From Verrucomicrobiota bacterium (GTDB lineage Bacteria > Verrucomicrobiota > Verrucomicrobiia > Opitutales > Opitutaceae), in assembly GCA_023432225.1 (NCBI GenBank), contig JAEYUW010000032.1, positions 1 to 14,672 on the forward strand: a stretch of 14,672 bases of DNA, written 5' to 3'. Below the pieces are notes generated by a model. That model did not search any database, was not told where the DNA came from, and saw only the letters and a program-made list of their open reading frames with translations. The position numbers were made by a program, and so were the translations under genes. This document shows, one piece after another, positions 1 to 7,391 of the stretch. Every line of letters begins with the position of its first letter. Position 1 is the stretch's first letter.

Positions 1-1
1 G

Positions 2-2563
2 CCGGGCACCGACCACGCGGGCATCGCCACGCAGGCGGTCGTCGAGCGCGAGCTGCGCAAGGAGAAGAAACACCGCCGCGACCTCGGTCGGGAAAAGTTC
101 CTCGAGAAGGTCTGGGCCTGGCGCGAGGAGAAGGGCGGCATCATCTTGAAACAGCTGCAGGCGCTCGGCGCCTCGTGCGACTGGAACCGCACGCAGTTCA
201 CGATGGACGCGCACTACTCGCAGGCCGTGCTGGGAGTGTTCGTGGATCTCTACCGGAAGGGGCACATCTATCGCGGCAAGCGCATGGTCAATTGGTGCCC
301 GGTGTCGCTCACCGCGCTGTCTGACGAGGAAGTGATCATGAAACCCGCGAAGGGTTTCCTGTATCAGGTGCGCTACGAACTCGTGGAGCAGCCGGGCAAG
401 TTCATCGAGGTGAAGACCACGCGCCCCGAGACGATTCCCGGCGACGTGGCCATCGCCGTGCATCCGGATGATCCGCGCTACACCGGCCTCATCGGAAAGA
501 AGGTGCGCCGGCCCATCGGACCGGCGGCGGAGATTCCGATCGTCGCCGACAGCGCCGTGGACAAGGAGTTCGGCTCCGGCGCGCTCAAGATCACGCCCGC
601 GCACGACAAGGTGGATTTCGACATCGGTCTGCGCCACAAGCTGCCCGTCGTGGACGTGCTGAACGCCGACGGCACGCTCAACGAGCTGGCCGGCCCCGTG
701 CTCGCGGGCCTGGACCGTTTCGCTGGACGCAAGAAGGCCGCCGAGCTGCTCAAGGAAAGCGGCGCGCTGGTGAAGGAAGAGCCCTACGAAAACAATGTCG
801 GCTACTCCGAGCGCGCCGACGTGCCGATCGAGCCGCGGCTCACCTGGCAGTGGTGGCTCAAGTATCCGCGCGTCGAGGAGGCCAAGACCGCCGTGCGCGA
901 CGGTCACATCCGTTTCCATCCCGAGCGCTGGTCCAAGGTTTACCTGCACTGGCTCGAAAACATCCAGGACTGGTGCATCAGCCGCCAACTCTGGTGGGGG
1001 CACCGCATCCCGGTTTGGTATCGCAAGGGTCTCGACAAGGAGAAGCTCACCGAAGTCGAGTTGCGCGATGCGACGAAAGTGCACGTCTCGCTCGCCGGTC
1101 CCGCCGATCCGGAAAACTGGGTGCAGGAAGACGACGTGCTCGACACCTGGGCCTCGTCGTGGCTCTGGCCGTTCGCAACGCTCGGCTGGCCCGACAAGGA
1201 CGCGATGGCGAAGGGCGGCTACGAGTATTTCTACCCGACGAGCACGCTCGTGACCGGTCCGGACATCATCTTCTTCTGGGTCGCACGCATGATCATGGCC
1301 GGCCTCGAATACACTGGTAGCGCAGGCGTCTCGCCTGCCTCTGGGAGCAGGCGGGACGCCTGCGCTACGACGCCGCTCACGGAAGCCGAGCTGAAAGCTC
1401 GAATTCCGTTCAAGGACGTCTATTTCACCGGCATCATCCGCGACCAGCAGGGCCGCAAGATGTCGAAGTCGCTCGGCAATTCGCCCGATCCGCTCGATCT
1501 CATCGCCAGCTACGGCGCGGACGGTCTGCGCTTCGGCATCATCTCCATCGCGCCGCAAGGTCAGGACATCCGCTTCCAGGAAGACCGCATCGAGAGCGGC
1601 AAGAACTTCTGCAACAAGCTCTGGAACGCCTGCCGCTTCCGCCAAATGAGCGGCGAGATGGCGGACAACTCCTCGCTCGCCGCCGTCCTCGCGCGGCTCG
1701 AGCCCGCGAAGTTCGACGCCGATGACCACGCGATCGTCGATCGCCTGCTCGCCACCACGCGTGCGGTCGATCAGGCGTTCGCCAACTTCGAGTTCAGCAA
1801 CGCCGTGCAGACGCTCTACGGATTTTTCTGGAATGACTTCTGCGACTGGTATGTCGAAGTCTCGAAGGCGAAACTTCAGGACGCCTCCACGAAAGCGAAC
1901 TGCCTTGCGATCCAGGATCTCGTGCTGCGCCAAACGCTGTTGCTGCTGCACCCGTTCACGCCGTTCATCACCGAGGAACTCTGGCACCTGCTCGGCTACG
2001 GCGCCGACAGCGCCTTCCTCATGCGCGATGTGCGCATCGAGACAGGCGCGGCGCTCGAGGCTGAACTCACCGCGCGCGGCGTGCGCGTCGATCTCGCGGC
2101 CGCCGCGGAAGTCGGCCGGTTGAAGGAAGTCACTTCGCAGCTCCGCGCCTTCAAGGCCGACAATGGCGAGGCCGCGAAAAAAGATTCCGAGTTCGTCGTC
2201 GAAGCCGCCGACGCGCAGTGGGCTGTGCTCGAGGCGAACATGGCCAAGCTCAAGCGCATGCTCGGCGCCGCTAGCGTCACGCGCGGCAAGCTCTCGCCCA
2301 ACGCGCCCGCGAGCGTCACCGCTTACGGCACGTGGAATCTCATCCGCAAACTCGCCACCGGAGACACCGCCGCCGAGAAGGTGCGCCTCACGAAGGAGAA
2401 CGAGACGCTCGCGAAGCACATCGCCGGCACCGAGGCGCGTCTCGCCAACGAAGCGTTCGTTTCGAAAGCGCCGTCGGCCGTGCTCGAAGGCGCGCGCAAG
2501 CAACTCGTCGACCTCAAGGCCAAGAAAGCCGAAGTTGAGCGCCTGCTCGCGGCGCTCGGCTGA
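2..2563 (+). CDS. valS: valyl-tRNA synthetase, 5'-truncated by the window edge
   Basis: Cytoplasmic class I synthetase that charges tRNA-Val with valine and hydrolyses mischarged threonyl-tRNA. The frame is open from base 2, with no start codon before the conserved PGTDHAGIATQ block at its first residues, so about 45-50 N-terminal residues including the HIGH motif lie upstream; 853 residues are visible. The CP1 editing domain shows TTRPET (about 139-144) and GSGALKITPAHD with its conserved Asp (about 202). The catalytic core shows ISRQLWWGHRIP, LDTWASSWLWP and the KMSKS loop (486-490). An anticodon-binding domain follows, and the Lys/Glu/Leu-rich C-terminal coiled coil ends the protein, which separates ValRS from IleRS and LeuRS. 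Oddity: residues 439-456, between the conserved TGPDIIFFWVARMI and FKDVYFTGIIRD blocks, are encoded by a palindromic repeat. The frame stays open through it, so the enzyme is probably functional. A terminator follows at once, so it is likely the last gene of its transcript. Confidence 0.97.
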   Translation, partial: PGTDHAGIATQAVVERELRKEKKHRRDLGREKFLEKVWAWREEKGGIILKQLQALGASCDWNRTQFTMDAHYSQAVLGVFVDLYRKGHIYRGKRMVNWCPVSLTALSDEEVIMKPAKGFLYQVRYELVEQPGKFIEVKTTRPETIPGDVAIAVHPDDPRYTGLIGKKVRRPIGPAAEIPIVADSAVDKEFGSGALKITPAHDKVDFDIGLRHKLPVVDVLNADGTLNELAGPVLAGLDRFAGRKKAAELLKESGALVKEEPYENNVGYSERADVPIEPRLTWQWWLKYPRVEEAKTAVRDGHIRFHPERWSKVYLHWLENIQDWCISRQLWWGHRIPVWYRKGLDKEKLTEVELRDATKVHVSLAGPADPENWVQEDDVLDTWASSWLWPFATLGWPDKDAMAKGGYEYFYPTSTLVTGPDIIFFWVARMIMAGLEYTGSAGVSPASGSRRDACATTPLTEAELKARIPFKDVYFTGIIRDQQGRKMSKSLGNSPDPLDLIASYGADGLRFGIISIAPQGQDIRFQEDRIESGKNFCNKLWNACRFRQMSGEMADNSSLAAVLARLEPAKFDADDHAIVDRLLATTRAVDQAFANFEFSNAVQTLYGFFWNDFCDWYVEVSKAKLQDASTKANCLAIQDLVLRQTLLLLHPFTPFITEELWHLLGYGADSAFLMRDVRIETGAALEAELTARGVRVDLAAAAEVGRLKEVTSQLRAFKADNGEAAKKDSEFVVEAADAQWAVLEANMAKLKRMLGAASVTRGKLSPNAPASVTAYGTWNLIRKLATGDTAAEKVRLTKENETLAKHIAGTEARLANEAFVSKAPSAVLEGARKQLVDLKAKKAEVERLLAALG
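1317..1368. repeat. palindromic interspersed repeat inserted in frame in valS
   Basis: Two 22-nt arms (1317-1338 and 1347-1368) are reverse complements with one mismatch (a G-U pair in the mRNA), around an 8-nt loop at 1339-1346. The top strand encodes SAGVSPASGSRRDACAT inside ValRS; the other strand would read QASRLLPEAGETPALP. From memory, peptides of this style recur in translated interspersed repeats of Verrucomicrobia, which supports a mobile or REP/MITE-like origin. No transposase or clear target-site duplication is visible. Confidence 0.85.
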
Positions 2564-2590
2564 GCGATCATCCACCCGTTTCGCACTCTC

Positions 2591-2621
2591 GCCCCGAGCC
2601 GCTCGCGCGCTCGGGGCTTTT
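2591..2621 (+). terminator. intrinsic terminator of valS
   Basis: A perfect 9-bp GC-rich stem (GCCCCGAGC at 2591-2599, GCTCGGGGC at 2609-2617) with a 9-nt loop is followed by TTTT. It begins 28 nt after the valS stop codon. Confidence 0.88.
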
Positions 2622-2709
2622 CGTGTGCCCGGTGGTGGCATCGTGGCTGTGGCGCTGCGTTGACCACGCGCAGGCTTGCCGCGTGCATCGCGCCCGGCAC
2701 GCTCGCGGC

Positions 2710-3189
2710 ATGAGCCTGCTTACCCCGCGAATCCTCCTTGGCAGCGCACTCGCGCTTTGCCTGCTGTCCACTCGCCTCGCCGCCGCCGAGGCATCTGGTC
2801 CGCGCTACTACGCCATGCCGTCCACCGGTGGCGCTCCGCTGCCGTTTTCGGAAGCGGTTCAACTCGGCGAGACGCTCTACGTTTCCGGTCAGGTCGGCAA
2901 TGCGCCGGGCACGTTCACGCTGGTGCCCGGTGGGATCGATGCGGAGGCACGGCAGGTGATGGAGAATCTCAAGGCGATCCTGGAGCGTCACGGCAGTTCG
3001 CTCGACCGCGTGATGAAGTGCACCGTGTTCCTTGCCGACATCAAGGACTGGCCGGCCTTCAACGCCGTCTATCGCACCTACTTCAAGACGAACCTCCCCG
3101 CGCGCAGCGCGCTCGCCGCCAGCGGACTGGCGTTGGGCGCCAAGGTGGAAGTGGAGTGCATCGCGTGGGCGCCTCCGGCGGAGCGTTGA
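2710..3189 (+). CDS. exported RidA/YjgF/YER057c/UK114-family protein
   Basis: The first 26 or so residues form a signal peptide (two early polar positions, an Arg, a Leu/Ala-rich core, cleavage near LAAA|EA), so the product is probably periplasmic or secreted. The rest is one RidA-like domain of usual length (about 125 residues). It has LYVSGQVG, the PARSAL block with Arg132, and VEVECIAW with Glu147; these two residues keep the 15-residue spacing of the Arg105/Glu120 pair in E. coli RidA. Classical RidA deaminates reactive 2-aminoacrylate-type enamines in the cytosol, so an exported member may have another substrate. The position of E. coli Tyr17 looks like Phe46 (LPFSEAV). The frame extends up to 2623, but the ATG at 2710 puts the signal peptide at the N-terminus and is preferred. 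The gene stands alone after the valS terminator. TTGACC at 2660-2665 could be a -35 box, but the matching -10 is poor. I see no strong terminator after it. Confidence 0.88.
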   Translation: MSLLTPRILLGSALALCLLSTRLAAAEASGPRYYAMPSTGGAPLPFSEAVQLGETLYVSGQVGNAPGTFTLVPGGIDAEARQVMENLKAILERHGSSLDRVMKCTVFLADIKDWPAFNAVYRTYFKTNLPARSALAASGLALGAKVEVECIAWAPPAER

Positions 3190-3267
3190 GCGCGCCGCGG
3201 GGCTCGGTTGATGATCGGGCACGTTTCGGTGTGAGCCCCTCGTGCGGGATGCACAGGTTGCAGGTCC

Positions 3268-3285
3268 TGTCATCGAAAAACGACA
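3268..3285. promoter_or_regulatory. shared palindrome, copy 1 (probable operator)
   Basis: TGTCATCGAAAAACGACA is the most diverged of three copies of TGTCGTT-N4-AACGACA in the window. The outer bases extend the symmetry to CCTGTC...GACAGG (3266-3287). Its centre is 31.5 bp upstream of the first base of the -10-like box at 3308, the same as in the other two copies. It lies 55 nt before the start of the first PEP-CTERM gene. Confidence 0.75.
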
Positions 3286-3307
3286 GGAAAGAACCTGACG
3301 CGCGCGC

Positions 3308-3313
3308 TATGAT
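3308..3313 (+). promoter_or_regulatory. probable -10 box of the first PEP-CTERM gene
   Basis: TATGAT matches TATAAT at five of six bases, 27 nt before the ATG. At 17-bp spacing the -35 region would be AGGAAA (3285-3290), which is not a -35 hexamer. This fits a promoter that depends on a protein bound at the palindrome. Confidence 0.6.
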
Positions 3314-3340
3314 GCGCGGACACACACTGACCTCATACCC

Positions 3341-4024
3341 ATGAAATCACGCCTCTTGGTCGTCGGTTCGCTCTTCGCCGCCTTGGTTTGTGCGGCCTAT
3401 TCCCAAACTACCATCGCGGCTTGGTCCGCTTCCGGAACTCCCAATTCCGCCTGGGGCCTCGCGGGTTCCGGGGGAACGTGGATGCCCCTGGTCGGCTTCA
3501 CGGCCGAGAACACCGGAGTGGTGGATGACGCTGGTCTCTACCTCTACCAATCCAGTTCGGGAGCCTATTCCATTACCTATCAGCTGTGGTCCGCACAGCC
3601 CAACCGCATCAACAGCAACGCGGACGGTCAACCGGGCTACCTCGGCAGCGCCACGGTCACTGGCTCCGGCATTTCGACCACCAATGGAGAACTCGTGACG
3701 GCCGATTTCTCTTCGCAGAACATCACGCTCACGACCGGCGCGACCTATTACCTGCTTCCTCTGCTCAACAGCGGCTCAGCCAACTGGAATATGTCGGGAA
3801 CCGGAGACGCCAGCCCGGGGACCTTCTTCAACACGAACGGCACGGGCTCCCTGACCTCCGCGTCTTGGACCGACAATCAGGGCTACAAGGACGTCGGCTA
3901 TTCCGTCACCGCTGTTTCCGCCGTGCCCGAGCCGTCCACCTACGCGGCGATCTTCGGCGCGCTGGCGCTCGGTGCGGTTGCGGTGGTCCGCCAGCGTCGT
4001 CGCGCGGCGGCAGTGCAAAACTGA
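3341..4024 (+). CDS. PEP-CTERM surface protein 1
   Basis: A 227-residue exported protein. The signal peptide spans about residues 1-21 (MKSR, Leu/Val/Ala core, AYS|Q). The middle is Ser/Thr/Gly-rich and low in charge, with the beta-rich layout of the 'choice-of-anchor R' group: LYLYQSSSG near residue 67, then a later ITLTTGATYYLLPL segment. The C-terminus is a textbook sorting tail: VPEPSTYAA with PEP at 196-198, a hydrophobic helix of about 18 residues, then RQRRR (217-221). Known biology of the family: an exosortase cuts at the PEP motif and the protein goes to the outer surface, usually in organisms that make extracellular polysaccharide. It is a single-gene unit with its own palindrome, -10 box and terminator. 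It is alike in length and design to the protein at 4434-5105, probably a paralogue. The exact function is unknown. Confidence 0.9.
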   Translation: MKSRLLVVGSLFAALVCAAYSQTTIAAWSASGTPNSAWGLAGSGGTWMPLVGFTAENTGVVDDAGLYLYQSSSGAYSITYQLWSAQPNRINSNADGQPGYLGSATVTGSGISTTNGELVTADFSSQNITLTTGATYYLLPLLNSGSANWNMSGTGDASPGTFFNTNGTGSLTSASWTDNQGYKDVGYSVTAVSAVPEPSTYAAIFGALALGAVAVVRQRRRAAAVQN

Positions 4025-4045
4025 TATTCGATCCTCTTTGATCTC

Positions 4046-4081
4046 ACCCCGACTGGCGCCCCTGCGCGGTCGGGGTTTTTT
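4046..4081 (+). terminator. intrinsic terminator of PEP-CTERM gene 1
   Basis: ACCCCGAC (4046-4053) pairs with GTCGGGGT (4069-4076), and six T residues run from 4076 to 4081. The 15-nt loop can fold further through short GCGC segments. The stem begins 21 nt after the stop codon. Confidence 0.9.
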
Positions 4082-4083
4082 GT

Positions 4084-4156
4084 CAAGGAGCGGAGCTTCC
4101 ATCTCCCGATTATCCGAGTGACCGCTACACGGGAGCTGCCAGCTCCCGCTCCTTTG
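4084..4156. repeat. imperfect palindromic repeat (REP-like)
   Basis: The left arm 4084-4108 and right arm 4130-4156 are reverse complements apart from two 1-nt gaps and a few mismatches, separated by 21 nt. The right arm has its own perfect hairpin, CGGGAGCT-GCC-AGCTCCCG (4130-4148). It has no T-tract, so it is not a terminator. It sits between the terminator of PEP-CTERM gene 1 and the histidine-kinase fragment, and differs in sequence from the repeat inside valS. Confidence 0.65.
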
Positions 4157-4158
4157 AA

Positions 4159-4229
4159 GACGGGAATTCGGCGAAGAAAACCGCGCCTTGGCCTGACAGC
4201 GATTCGATGCTGAGCTGTCTGCCGTGGGC
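4159..4229 (-). pseudogene. decayed 3' end of a histidine kinase
   Basis: These 71 bases align without gaps to 5250-5320, the 3' end of the intact histidine kinase on the same strand, with 56 identities (79%, counted by eye). Read on the minus strand they give HGRQLSIESLSGQGAVFFAE followed by FPS; the intact kinase reads HGGRLEVESEPGQGAVFFAE followed by FPT. This is the last strand-helix part of the HATPase domain, after the G2 box. Further upstream on the minus strand the frame meets a TAA, and I see no G1, N or H box, so only the tail survives. Downstream the frame runs into the palindromic repeat and stops at a TAG there. It is a gene remnant, not a working gene. Confidence 0.75.
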
Positions 4230-4348
4230 GTCTGTTTCCGTATCGGCCCAGGTGCACTTTGGCGGCCGGGATTTTTAGCTCTCCGCTGATCGAGCCGCAG
4301 GATCGCGTGCTGGCCCCAGGCCGCGGTGGTTGCGCGTGAAGCACACGG

Positions 4349-4366
4349 TGTCGTTGCAAAACGACA
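4349..4366. promoter_or_regulatory. shared palindrome, copy 2 (probable operator)
   Basis: TGTCGTTGCAAAACGACA has perfect arms around a 4-nt centre, and the flanking G and C extend the symmetry to 8-bp arms. Its centre lies 31.5 bp before the first base of the -10-like box at 4389 and it ends 67 nt before the start of the second PEP-CTERM gene. Confidence 0.8.
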
Positions 4367-4388
4367 CGCCCGCTGGCGGCAAATCCGA

Positions 4389-4394
4389 TAGAAT
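4389..4394 (+). promoter_or_regulatory. probable -10 box of the second PEP-CTERM gene
   Basis: TAGAAT matches TATAAT at five of six bases. The expected -35 position (4366-4371, ACGCCC) has no consensus, as at the first PEP-CTERM promoter. The predicted leader is about 33 nt. Confidence 0.6.
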
Positions 4395-4433
4395 GAAGTC
4401 GCTCTACGCACACTCATCAAACCTCGTCACTCC

Positions 4434-5105
4434 ATGCTGACACCCAGAACCCTCATCGCCCGAAGCCTCTTCGGCTTTGTCCTGCTTAGCGCGCTCGTTG
4501 GTCGCGCGCAGACCTTCACCACGTCCAATCTCACGCAGCCTTTGGTCGACCCCGATTTTGTCCGGCGGACGCCGGATGACGGAGCCGACTACGTTATCTC
4601 CTACGGTTCGGCCTTCGTTACCGGCAGTGACAGCTCGATCCTCAATGGCATTTCGCTCGCGCTCGCCAGCGGAGGATCCTACGGCTCGGGCTTCACCGTC
4701 ACGGTGCACCAACTGAGCGGCGAAATGCCCGGGGCGGTCTTGGAAACTTTGAGCGGCAGCGGCAGTCCCACCACGGGCGGCACCTACGACTTCACCAGCG
4801 CCGGCCTCTCGCTTGAGGCGAACACCACCTACGCGATCGTTGCCTCTGTGAGTGCTCCGTCTTACGGCCGGTTCAACATTCAGCGCACGGTCTCGAATGG
4901 GGAGACGGGCAGCGCCGGGTGGTCGGTCGCAGATCTCGGCTACCAATTCTATGACGATGCCTGGCATACCGATCCCGCCAAGCTCGTCTTCAGCGTTTCC
5001 GCGGGCGTCTCGGCCGTCCCGGAGCCAAGCACTTGGGCGGCGCTGGTGGGCGCCTGCGCGCTGGGCGCGACGGTGCTGGTGCGTCGGCAGCGACGCGCCG
5101 CCTGA
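4434..5105 (+). CDS. PEP-CTERM surface protein 2 (choice-of-anchor R type)
   Basis: A 223-residue exported protein with a signal peptide (about 1-25, ending GRA|Q). The middle resembles the 'choice-of-anchor R' domain: a beta-rich body with ILNGISLALASG, then GFTVTVHQLSGEMPG, GGTYDFTSAGLSLEANTTYA and a closing LVFSVSA strand. The sorting tail has VPEPSTWAA with PEP at 196-198, a hydrophobic helix and RRQRR near the end. An exosortase outside the window would process it; a role at the outer surface or in the polysaccharide layer is inferred. It stands alone between its own palindrome/-10 promoter and a terminator, and it converges on the histidine kinase gene, whose stop lies 131 nt away. It shares design, length and promoter layout with the protein at 3341-4024, consistent with duplication followed by divergence. 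Confidence 0.9.
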   Translation: MLTPRTLIARSLFGFVLLSALVGRAQTFTTSNLTQPLVDPDFVRRTPDDGADYVISYGSAFVTGSDSSILNGISLALASGGSYGSGFTVTVHQLSGEMPGAVLETLSGSGSPTTGGTYDFTSAGLSLEANTTYAIVASVSAPSYGRFNIQRTVSNGETGSAGWSVADLGYQFYDDAWHTDPAKLVFSVSAGVSAVPEPSTWAALVGACALGATVLVRRQRRAA

Positions 5106-5140
5106 TTCGCGATTCCGTCTCTTCGGATGATTGCACTTCG

Positions 5141-5175
5141 CCTGGTCCGGCATGCGCCGGCCCAGGTTTTCTTTT
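5141..5175 (+). terminator. intrinsic terminator of PEP-CTERM gene 2
   Basis: CCTGG-T-CCGGC pairs with GCCGG-C-CCAGG across 5141-5166 (two 5-bp stems split by one T/C mismatch, ATGC loop), followed by TTTTCTTTT. It reads for the + strand gene; the minus-strand side has no U-tract for the kinase gene. Confidence 0.8.
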
Positions 5176-5236
5176 AGCGGCGCCTCGTTGCAGCGGGAGG
5201 GGAAAGCGGGCGGGAGGCGCGGTCAGGTGCTGGAAC

Positions 5237-7336
5237 TCACTTTGTCTCGGTCGGGAACTCGGCGAAGAAAACGGCGCCTTGGCCGGGCTCCGATTCGACT
5301 TCGAGTCGGCCGCCGTGGGCAGCGACGAGGTCCCGCGCCAGCGCGAGGCCGAGGCCGGACGACGGCTCGCCGCCGGTGGGCGCGGCGCTGAGGCGGCGGA
5401 AGCGCTGGAAAAGTCCCGCCCGGTCCTCGGGTGTGAGGCCGGGTCCTTCGTCGCGCACTTCGAGACGGATCGTGCCGCTCGTGGTGCGACGGACGCCGAG
5501 GCGCGTCGTCGTGCCGGGCGGTGAAAATTTTAGCGCGTTGCTGACGAGATTTTCCAGCACCTGACGCAGGCGCGCGGCATCGCCTTCGATGCGCGTGTCG
5601 CCACCGCCGGACTCGGCGACGACTTCAATGCGCTGATTCTTGCGCGCGGCGCGGTCGGCGAAAACGGCCGCGACGTCGTCAGCCAGCTCCGCGAGGTCGA
5701 GGGTCTCGCGTTGGAGTTCCAGGCGGCCGGATTCTGCGGCGGAGCTGTCGAGGAGGTCCTGCACGAGTCCGAGCATGCGCTGGCTTTCGGTGCGCAGGGT
5801 GCGGGCGCGTTCGGCGACGGCGGGACGATCCTCATTTTCCTCGGCCAGCATCTCCGCGGTCATGATGGTGCCGACGAGCGGGGCCTTGAGATCATGCGAC
5901 GCGAGGTCGAGCAGCTTGGATTTGAGTGCCGTGGCCGCCTCGGCGGCGTCGCGGGCGCGGCGGGTTTCCTCGAGAATGCGACGTTCGGCGCGGGCAACGG
6001 CACGCTGCCGGCTGATGATGGCGACGGCGGCGATGAGGCCGAAGACGAGCAAAGCGGCCAGCCCGATGCGCTCGACGCGGGTGCGGCGCAGCTCGACTTC
6101 CTTGATCGCAAGCTCCGCGTCCTTCTTTTGCTGCGCGACGTTAAGCTCGGCGATCTGACGCGAGCGTTTCTCGGCGTCGAACCGTTCGCGGAGTTCGGCG
6201 ATGGTCTTGGCGGTGTTCTCGCCGGAGACGATGTCGTCTTCCCCCTGGGCCTTGCGCTGGTAGTCGAGCGCGGCGCGGTAGTCACCCGCGGCGGCGTAGG
6301 CCTCGCTGAACGCGCGGTAGAGATTGCCGAAGAGTTCGTGGCTGCCGACTTTCTCGGCGAGTGGCACGGCTGCGCGGAGTTGGGCGAGTGCCTCTTCGCC
6401 GCGGCCGAGGCGTGCGAGGGTGGAGGCGACCGAGAGGCGGGCGGAGGCGATGTGGCGGGGCACGCCGAGTTCGAGGCGGAGGGCGAGGGCCTGTTCGAAG
6501 AACGGCAGCGCTCCGGCGTGATTCTTCGCGGTGTTTTCGAGCGCGCCAAGGTTGATGAGCGCGTTGGCCATGCTGCGGCGGTTGTTCGCGGTGGTGTGCA
6601 CGCGGAGGTTTTCCAGCAGGAGCGGACGGGCTTCGTCGAAGCGCTGCTGGTCGTAGAGGAGAATGGCGAGGTTGTTGCGGATCTGGAGCCGGAGGTCGCC
6701 GAGCTGGTGTTTCTCGGCGAGCGCCAGCGCGGCGCGGAAGTGCTGTTCGGATTGGTTGAACAGTTTCTGGTGTCGGGCGACAATGCCGCGGCTGTTGAGC
6801 ACGCGAATAAGGAAGCGCTCGTCGCCATGTTCTTCGGCGACGCGTTGTGCCTGAAGATAGCATTCCTCGGCGCTGACATAGTCGCCGCGGTTCCAGTGGA
6901 TTTGGCCGGACTCATAGACGAGTTGGGCGTGGGCGAGGCGGTCGACGGGAGTGTTGCCGACGGGCAGCGCGAAGCCGCCGGTGACGATCTCGCGGGCTTC
7001 GCCGTAGTTGCTGTTGCGACGGAGCGATTCGCTGAGCTGCGCGCGGGCGAGGAACTCGTCTGTGCGGCGCGGACTTTTTTGGGCGAGAGCGAAGGCCTCG
7101 CGCGCAAGCGGAATGGCACGCGCCGGCTCGGTCGCGTCGAGAGCGCGCGCTTCCTGGATCAGCGCGGCGATGCGGTTGCTGAGGGGCTCATCGACGGCGA
7201 CCAATGCCGCGGGCGACACGCTCGTTTGATCGCCCAGAAGAGGGCCAACCCTGACAAGGACGAGCGCAGTCAGTGCGATTGAGCGCAGCGTTCGAGGGGC
7301 GAGAGCGGACAGAAGCGAACCGGGGAAGTGACGCAC
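5237..7336 (-). CDS. TPR-containing membrane sensor histidine kinase
   Basis: A 699-residue two-component sensor. A signal or anchor segment (about 13-36) leads into a TPR-like helical region (about 50-370) with repeated GDYxxAxxxxxxA patterns, for example GDYVSAEECYLQAQ at 151-164 and GDYRAALDYQRKAQ at 351-364. A charged linker follows, then one transmembrane helix (about 424-442) and a second coiled linker. The HisKA domain has the H-box SHDLKAPL with His481. The HATPase has the N-box LENLVSNALKF (Asn596, Asn600), the G1 box DEGPG (629-633) and the G2 box GLGLALA (661-667). All catalytic motifs look intact, so it should bind ATP and autophosphorylate. The TPR region probably faces the periplasm and senses a protein or envelope signal; this is inference. 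The start is a GTG (minus strand, 7336), chosen because it places the hydrophobic segment at the N-terminus. It is divergent from the response regulator, its likely partner. Its 3' end resembles the remnant at 4159-4229. Confidence 0.92.
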   Translation of the reverse strand: MRHFPGSLLSALAPRTLRSIALTALVLVRVGPLLGDQTSVSPAALVAVDEPLSNRIAALIQEARALDATEPARAIPLAREAFALAQKSPRRTDEFLARAQLSESLRRNSNYGEAREIVTGGFALPVGNTPVDRLAHAQLVYESGQIHWNRGDYVSAEECYLQAQRVAEEHGDERFLIRVLNSRGIVARHQKLFNQSEQHFRAALALAEKHQLGDLRLQIRNNLAILLYDQQRFDEARPLLLENLRVHTTANNRRSMANALINLGALENTAKNHAGALPFFEQALALRLELGVPRHIASARLSVASTLARLGRGEEALAQLRAAVPLAEKVGSHELFGNLYRAFSEAYAAAGDYRAALDYQRKAQGEDDIVSGENTAKTIAELRERFDAEKRSRQIAELNVAQQKKDAELAIKEVELRRTRVERIGLAALLVFGLIAAVAIISRQRAVARAERRILEETRRARDAAEAATALKSKLLDLASHDLKAPLVGTIMTAEMLAEENEDRPAVAERARTLRTESQRMLGLVQDLLDSSAAESGRLELQRETLDLAELADDVAAVFADRAARKNQRIEVVAESGGGDTRIEGDAARLRQVLENLVSNALKFSPPGTTTRLGVRRTTSGTIRLEVRDEGPGLTPEDRAGLFQRFRRLSAAPTGGEPSSGLGLALARDLVAAHGGRLEVESEPGQGAVFFAEFPTETK

Positions 7337-7391
7337 GGGAAAGGCAGTTTGCGTTTGCCGGCAAGATGGCGGCTCGGTGTGTTGACAGTCG

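Noticed and set aside
3195..3240. GGGGCTC/GAGCCCC inverted repeat after the RidA-family gene as a terminator
   Set aside because: The loop is nearly 30 nt and no T-tract follows.
5711..7282. A 523-codon plus-strand frame opposite the histidine kinase
   Set aside because: The minus strand encodes all the kinase motifs. The antisense product is Gly/Ala/Glu-rich and has no domain that I recognise.
7382..7387. TTGACA just before the response regulator, as a -35 box
   Set aside because: It lies only 10 bp before the ATG (25 bp before the alternative GTG), which leaves no room for a -10 box and start site for this gene.
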